Made by a program: the position numbers and the translations under genes. Source: Candidatus Bathyarchaeota archaeon (lineage in GTDB: Archaea; Thermoproteota; Bathyarchaeia; 40CM-2-53-6). Taken from it: 13,432 bases of DNA. Shown one piece after another: positions 11,418-13,432 of this stretch. The stretch's first letter is position 1, and the number at the start of each line of letters is the position of its first letter. Location of the stretch: contig VBBB01000145.1 in the NCBI GenBank assembly GCA_005882955.1, positions 1 through 13,432 on the forward strand. The letters are read 5' to 3'. Below the pieces are notes generated by a model. The model was not told the DNA's origin. It did not search any database and saw only the letters and a list, made by a program, of their open reading frames with translations.

Positions 11418-12428
11418 ATGGACACTTACGATGTAGCAGTTATCGGAGCCGGGCCTGCGGGAGTCATGGCTGCTTGGACCGCGGCCAAGCAAGGGGCCCA
11501 TACGGTGCTCCTAGAACGAGAAACTGCAGCTGGGCGAAAGCCTTGCGCGGAGGGAGTGCTCTCAGAGGCCCTCGACGATGCAGAAGTTTCACCCACGCGC
11601 GAATTTGCAGCTCATAGAATCACTGGAGCCTTTCTCTATCCTCCAAACGAGAAGAAGAGAGTTCGCGTTGGAGGCGATGGCTACATTCTGGACAAGCCGG
11701 CTTTCCTGGCAAGTCTAGCAGAAAGAGCAGGCGCGGCTGGAGCGGAGGTGGTTTATGGAGCTAGAATCGAGAGCTATTCAAGAGACGACGGACTCGTCCA
11801 TGCTGAAGGAAGGAGGGACTCTCAACCATTCTCCTTGAAAGCGAAGGTTGTCGTAGGATGCGACGGTACTGGATCAATCCTTGCACGTCAGTTCTTCCCG
11901 AGAAGAAACTACCCAGTCATAGCCGCGTTTCAGTATGACATGGTAAACTGTCAACTCGAAGATGAGGCTACGCTTGAGATCTTCATAGGTCACAAGAAGG
12001 CGCCTGCCGGCTACATCTGGATCTTCCCGAAGGGGAAAGGCACAGCGAATGTGGGAATTGGGCTGAAAGGGTCCGGGGCCAAATTGCTTCTCGACAAGTT
12101 CATTCAAGAACATTCAAGTCTCTTCGGTGATGCAAAAATCGAACGGTCACAGGCCGCGCCTGTGCCAGTGGGAGGCGAAGTCGAAGACTACGTGACGGGA
12201 AACATGATGCTCTGCGGTGACGCGGCCGGACAAGTGATTCCGCTAACCGGCGCGGGGATTCACACCAGCATGGTAGCTGGAAAGATAGCTGGCGAGGTTG
12301 CCGGGAAGGCGGCGAGAGACGGAGACATCGGGGCGAACCGACTCTCAGAATACAAGAACAGATTCGATGCGTTATGGGGGGAGAAGATCTCAACCAGTCT
12401 CAGAGCACTCGAATCTTTCGAGACATAA
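11418..12428 (+). CDS. Geranylgeranyl reductase family FAD protein, frameshifted before its C terminus
   Basis: A flavoprotein of the archaeal digeranylgeranylglycerophospholipid reductase type, which saturates the isoprenoid chains of ether lipids. The FAD Rossmann motif is VIGAGPAGVMAA (8-19). The family cysteine is in RKPCAEGVL (C43). GCDGTGS (147-153) is the second FAD contact, YIWIFPK (199-205) the substrate-side YxWxFP motif, and GDAAGQVIPLTGAGI (267-281) the pyrophosphate-binding block. The frame ends at TAA 12428 after 336 residues. The family usually continues for about 40-60 residues, and the missing tail is found in the -1 frame immediately downstream. So this is either a recently broken gene, an assembly error or, less likely, a programmed shift. 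The catalytic domain itself is complete. GGGP synthase follows, which supports the lipid role. Confidence 0.9.
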   Translation: MDTYDVAVIGAGPAGVMAAWTAAKQGAHTVLLERETAAGRKPCAEGVLSEALDDAEVSPTREFAAHRITGAFLYPPNEKKRVRVGGDGYILDKPAFLASLAERAGAAGAEVVYGARIESYSRDDGLVHAEGRRDSQPFSLKAKVVVGCDGTGSILARQFFPRRNYPVIAAFQYDMVNCQLEDEATLEIFIGHKKAPAGYIWIFPKGKGTANVGIGLKGSGAKLLLDKFIQEHSSLFGDAKIERSQAAPVPVGGEVEDYVTGNMMLCGDAAGQVIPLTGAGIHTSMVAGKIAGEVAGKAARDGDIGANRLSEYKNRFDALWGEKISTSLRALESFET

Positions 12429-12559
12429 TAACAGACTTTCTTGATGGTCAGGATCTGGTCGACATGGCGCACGGATTCAGTCCATCTAAAGCAGTGGGTC
12501 TCATGCTCCGGCACCCTATTCTCGCGATGAAAGTCGCTCACCAACTGATGAGTAGCTAG
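12410..12559 (+). pseudogene. C-terminal tail of the geranylgeranyl reductase in the -1 frame
   Basis: Reading in the frame -1 relative to the main part gives IITDFLDGQDLVDMAHGFSP followed by a helix ending MLRHPILAMKVAHQLMSS. This has the look of the helical C terminus of geranylgeranyl reductases (an 'FLD-x-x-x-L-x-D' helix, then a 'LxxHPxL' helix). The join would fall between about 12411 and 12426, where one base appears to be missing. Rejoined, the protein would have about 380 residues, within the family's range, and its stop would be 12 nt before the GGGP synthase start. Confidence 0.7.
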
Positions 12560-12571
12560 GCAAGTTCACTC

Positions 12572-13315
12572 ATGCCTGGACCTGTAGAATCTGCTCTAGT
12601 CGACGGGATACATGAGAGGGGGTGCATTCATCTTGCACTAATAGATCCCGAGAAGTTCTCCGACAACCTACCCCAGATCGTAACGGATCTCGAAGACCAC
12701 GGGACATCAGCAATAATGATCGGGGGGTCCACCCTAAAGTCGTCTACTCAGCTCGACAGAACAGTCAGAACGATTCGCGACTCTTGCTCGCTTCCCACCA
12801 TACTTTTCCCCAACGGACCTGTCGGAATCAGTAGATTCGCCCACGCGATATTCTTCATGTCTCTGCTAAACTCGTCGAGCACTCGATACCTGATTGAATC
12901 CCAAATGATCGGTGCCTCCGTAGTCAGACGGTTCAACCTTGAGCCCATCCCATTAGGGTACATGGTCGTCGGCCAGTCTGAAACAGCCGTAAGCGCCGTT
13001 GGAAAGGCGAAACACATACCGTTCTCAAAGGTCGATCTGGCGACAGACTATGCTCTTGCAGCCCAGTATCTGGGAATGCGGTTCGTGTACTTGGAAGCAG
13101 GGAGCGGAGCGGAACACATGGTCGACCCTCGGATGGTGAGCAAGGTCAGTGAGAAGATCAATATTCCGCTCATAGTTGGGGGTGGAATCAGAACCCCGAG
13201 CCAGGCAGAACGACTGGCCAAGGCAGGGGCCTCGGCAATTGTCACTGGGACTGTCTTGGAGCAGGAAGGGCCCGGACGTGTCAAGCAGATATTAGCAGCC
13301 CTGAAACGTGCCTGA
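12572..13315 (+). CDS. Geranylgeranylglyceryl phosphate synthase (GGGPS)
   Basis: A 247-residue TIM-barrel prenyltransferase that joins sn-glycerol-1-phosphate to geranylgeranyl diphosphate, the first committed step of archaeal membrane lipids. The metal and diphosphate site is HLALIDPEKF (20-29, with D25). IGGSTL (50-55), FPNGPVGIS and FFMSLLNSSS follow. The glycerol-1-phosphate pocket is formed by YLEAGSGA, VGGGIRTPSQAE and ASAIVTGTVLEQ. The FFMSLLNS and LGYMVV patterns are those of group II enzymes. Length is normal and no key residue is missing. It lies 12 nt after the displaced reductase tail. Together the two genes cover an early and a late step of the same pathway. ATG 12572 has no strong Shine-Dalgarno motif. 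Confidence 0.95.
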   Translation: MPGPVESALVDGIHERGCIHLALIDPEKFSDNLPQIVTDLEDHGTSAIMIGGSTLKSSTQLDRTVRTIRDSCSLPTILFPNGPVGISRFAHAIFFMSLLNSSSTRYLIESQMIGASVVRRFNLEPIPLGYMVVGQSETAVSAVGKAKHIPFSKVDLATDYALAAQYLGMRFVYLEAGSGAEHMVDPRMVSKVSEKINIPLIVGGGIRTPSQAERLAKAGASAIVTGTVLEQEGPGRVKQILAALKRA

Positions 13316-13318
13316 CAA

Positions 13319-13432
13319 ATGCCGCAAGATCGCAAAGGCGGCGTGGGCGGGACAGTCGACGCCTTCAACTACATCAGACGCGTAGGTTTCCCCACTACAC
13401 CCAGAGTTATCGCAATCTTCGCAGGGATTGCG
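13319..13432 (+). CDS. Unidentified protein, N-terminal fragment
   Basis: Thirty-eight codons from ATG 13319, open to the right edge and starting 3 nt after the GGGP synthase stop, so very likely in the same transcript. The N terminus is glycine-rich and polar (PQDRKGGVGGTVDAFNYI). It is followed by a basic pair and then the beginning of a hydrophobic run (PRVIAIFAGIA), which may be a first membrane helix. The fragment is too short to identify. Confidence 0.6.
   Translation, partial: MPQDRKGGVGGTVDAFNYIRRVGFPTTPRVIAIFAGIA

Noticed and set aside
1..13432. CRISPR arrays, insertion sequences, long direct repeats or phage genes.
   Set aside because: No regularly spaced repeats, transposase or phage motifs were seen on either strand.

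Overview
The window is a gene-dense stretch of archaeal chromosome, probably from an uncultivated member of the TACK group. Support comes from an archaeal ether-lipid pair (geranylgeranyl reductase and GGGP synthase), archaeal FEN1, a 20S proteasome beta subunit, a CTP-dependent riboflavin kinase fused to a winged helix, an archaeal translin, CofE for coenzyme F420, and a glycine-rich TRAM protein. The beta subunit looks like the non-catalytic crenarchaeal type, which is the main reason for favouring TACK. The lineage is an inference; nothing here fixes it below that level. Starts are often TTG, and Shine-Dalgarno motifs are rare.

Layout. Positions 1-2660: a divergent larE (partial, minus) / larB (plus) pair of the nickel-pincer cofactor pathway, then fen1 and ribL on the plus strand. 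Positions 2638-8077: a long run of minus-strand genes. Read in their own direction they are an M50 site-2 protease, a TtuA/Ncs6 tRNA thiolase, an SRPBCC protein, proteasome beta, translin, endonuclease V and ribK. The last three are joined by 4-nt overlaps. RibK and RibL (riboflavin to FMN to FAD) end tail to tail with a 23-nt overlap. Positions 8180-9307: cofE and a small AbrB-like protein, both minus. Positions 9308-10192: a gene-poor stretch holding one possible 88-residue protein. Its upstream leader shares four ordered sequence blocks with the leader of the TRAM gene at 10193. Positions 10433-10682: a terminator and a stretch with strong RNA-folding potential, just ahead of an unrecognised four-helix membrane protein. 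Positions 11418-13432: the lipid genes ggr (frameshifted near its 3' end) and GGGP synthase, then the first 38 codons of a further gene.

The genes are mostly housekeeping: membrane lipids, flavin and F420 cofactors, tRNA thiolation, proteolysis and DNA/RNA cleavage. The points most worth a second look are the folded RNA and paired leaders in 9.4-10.7 kb, the translin-endonuclease V coupling, a proteasome beta subunit with alanine at the catalytic threonine position, a RibL lacking a conserved internal segment, the frameshifted reductase, and two genes (ribK and the AbrB-like one) whose conserved reading frames begin at no standard start codon. I did not find CRISPR arrays, tRNA or rRNA genes, or insertion sequences. 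No clearly new multi-gene system is evident.
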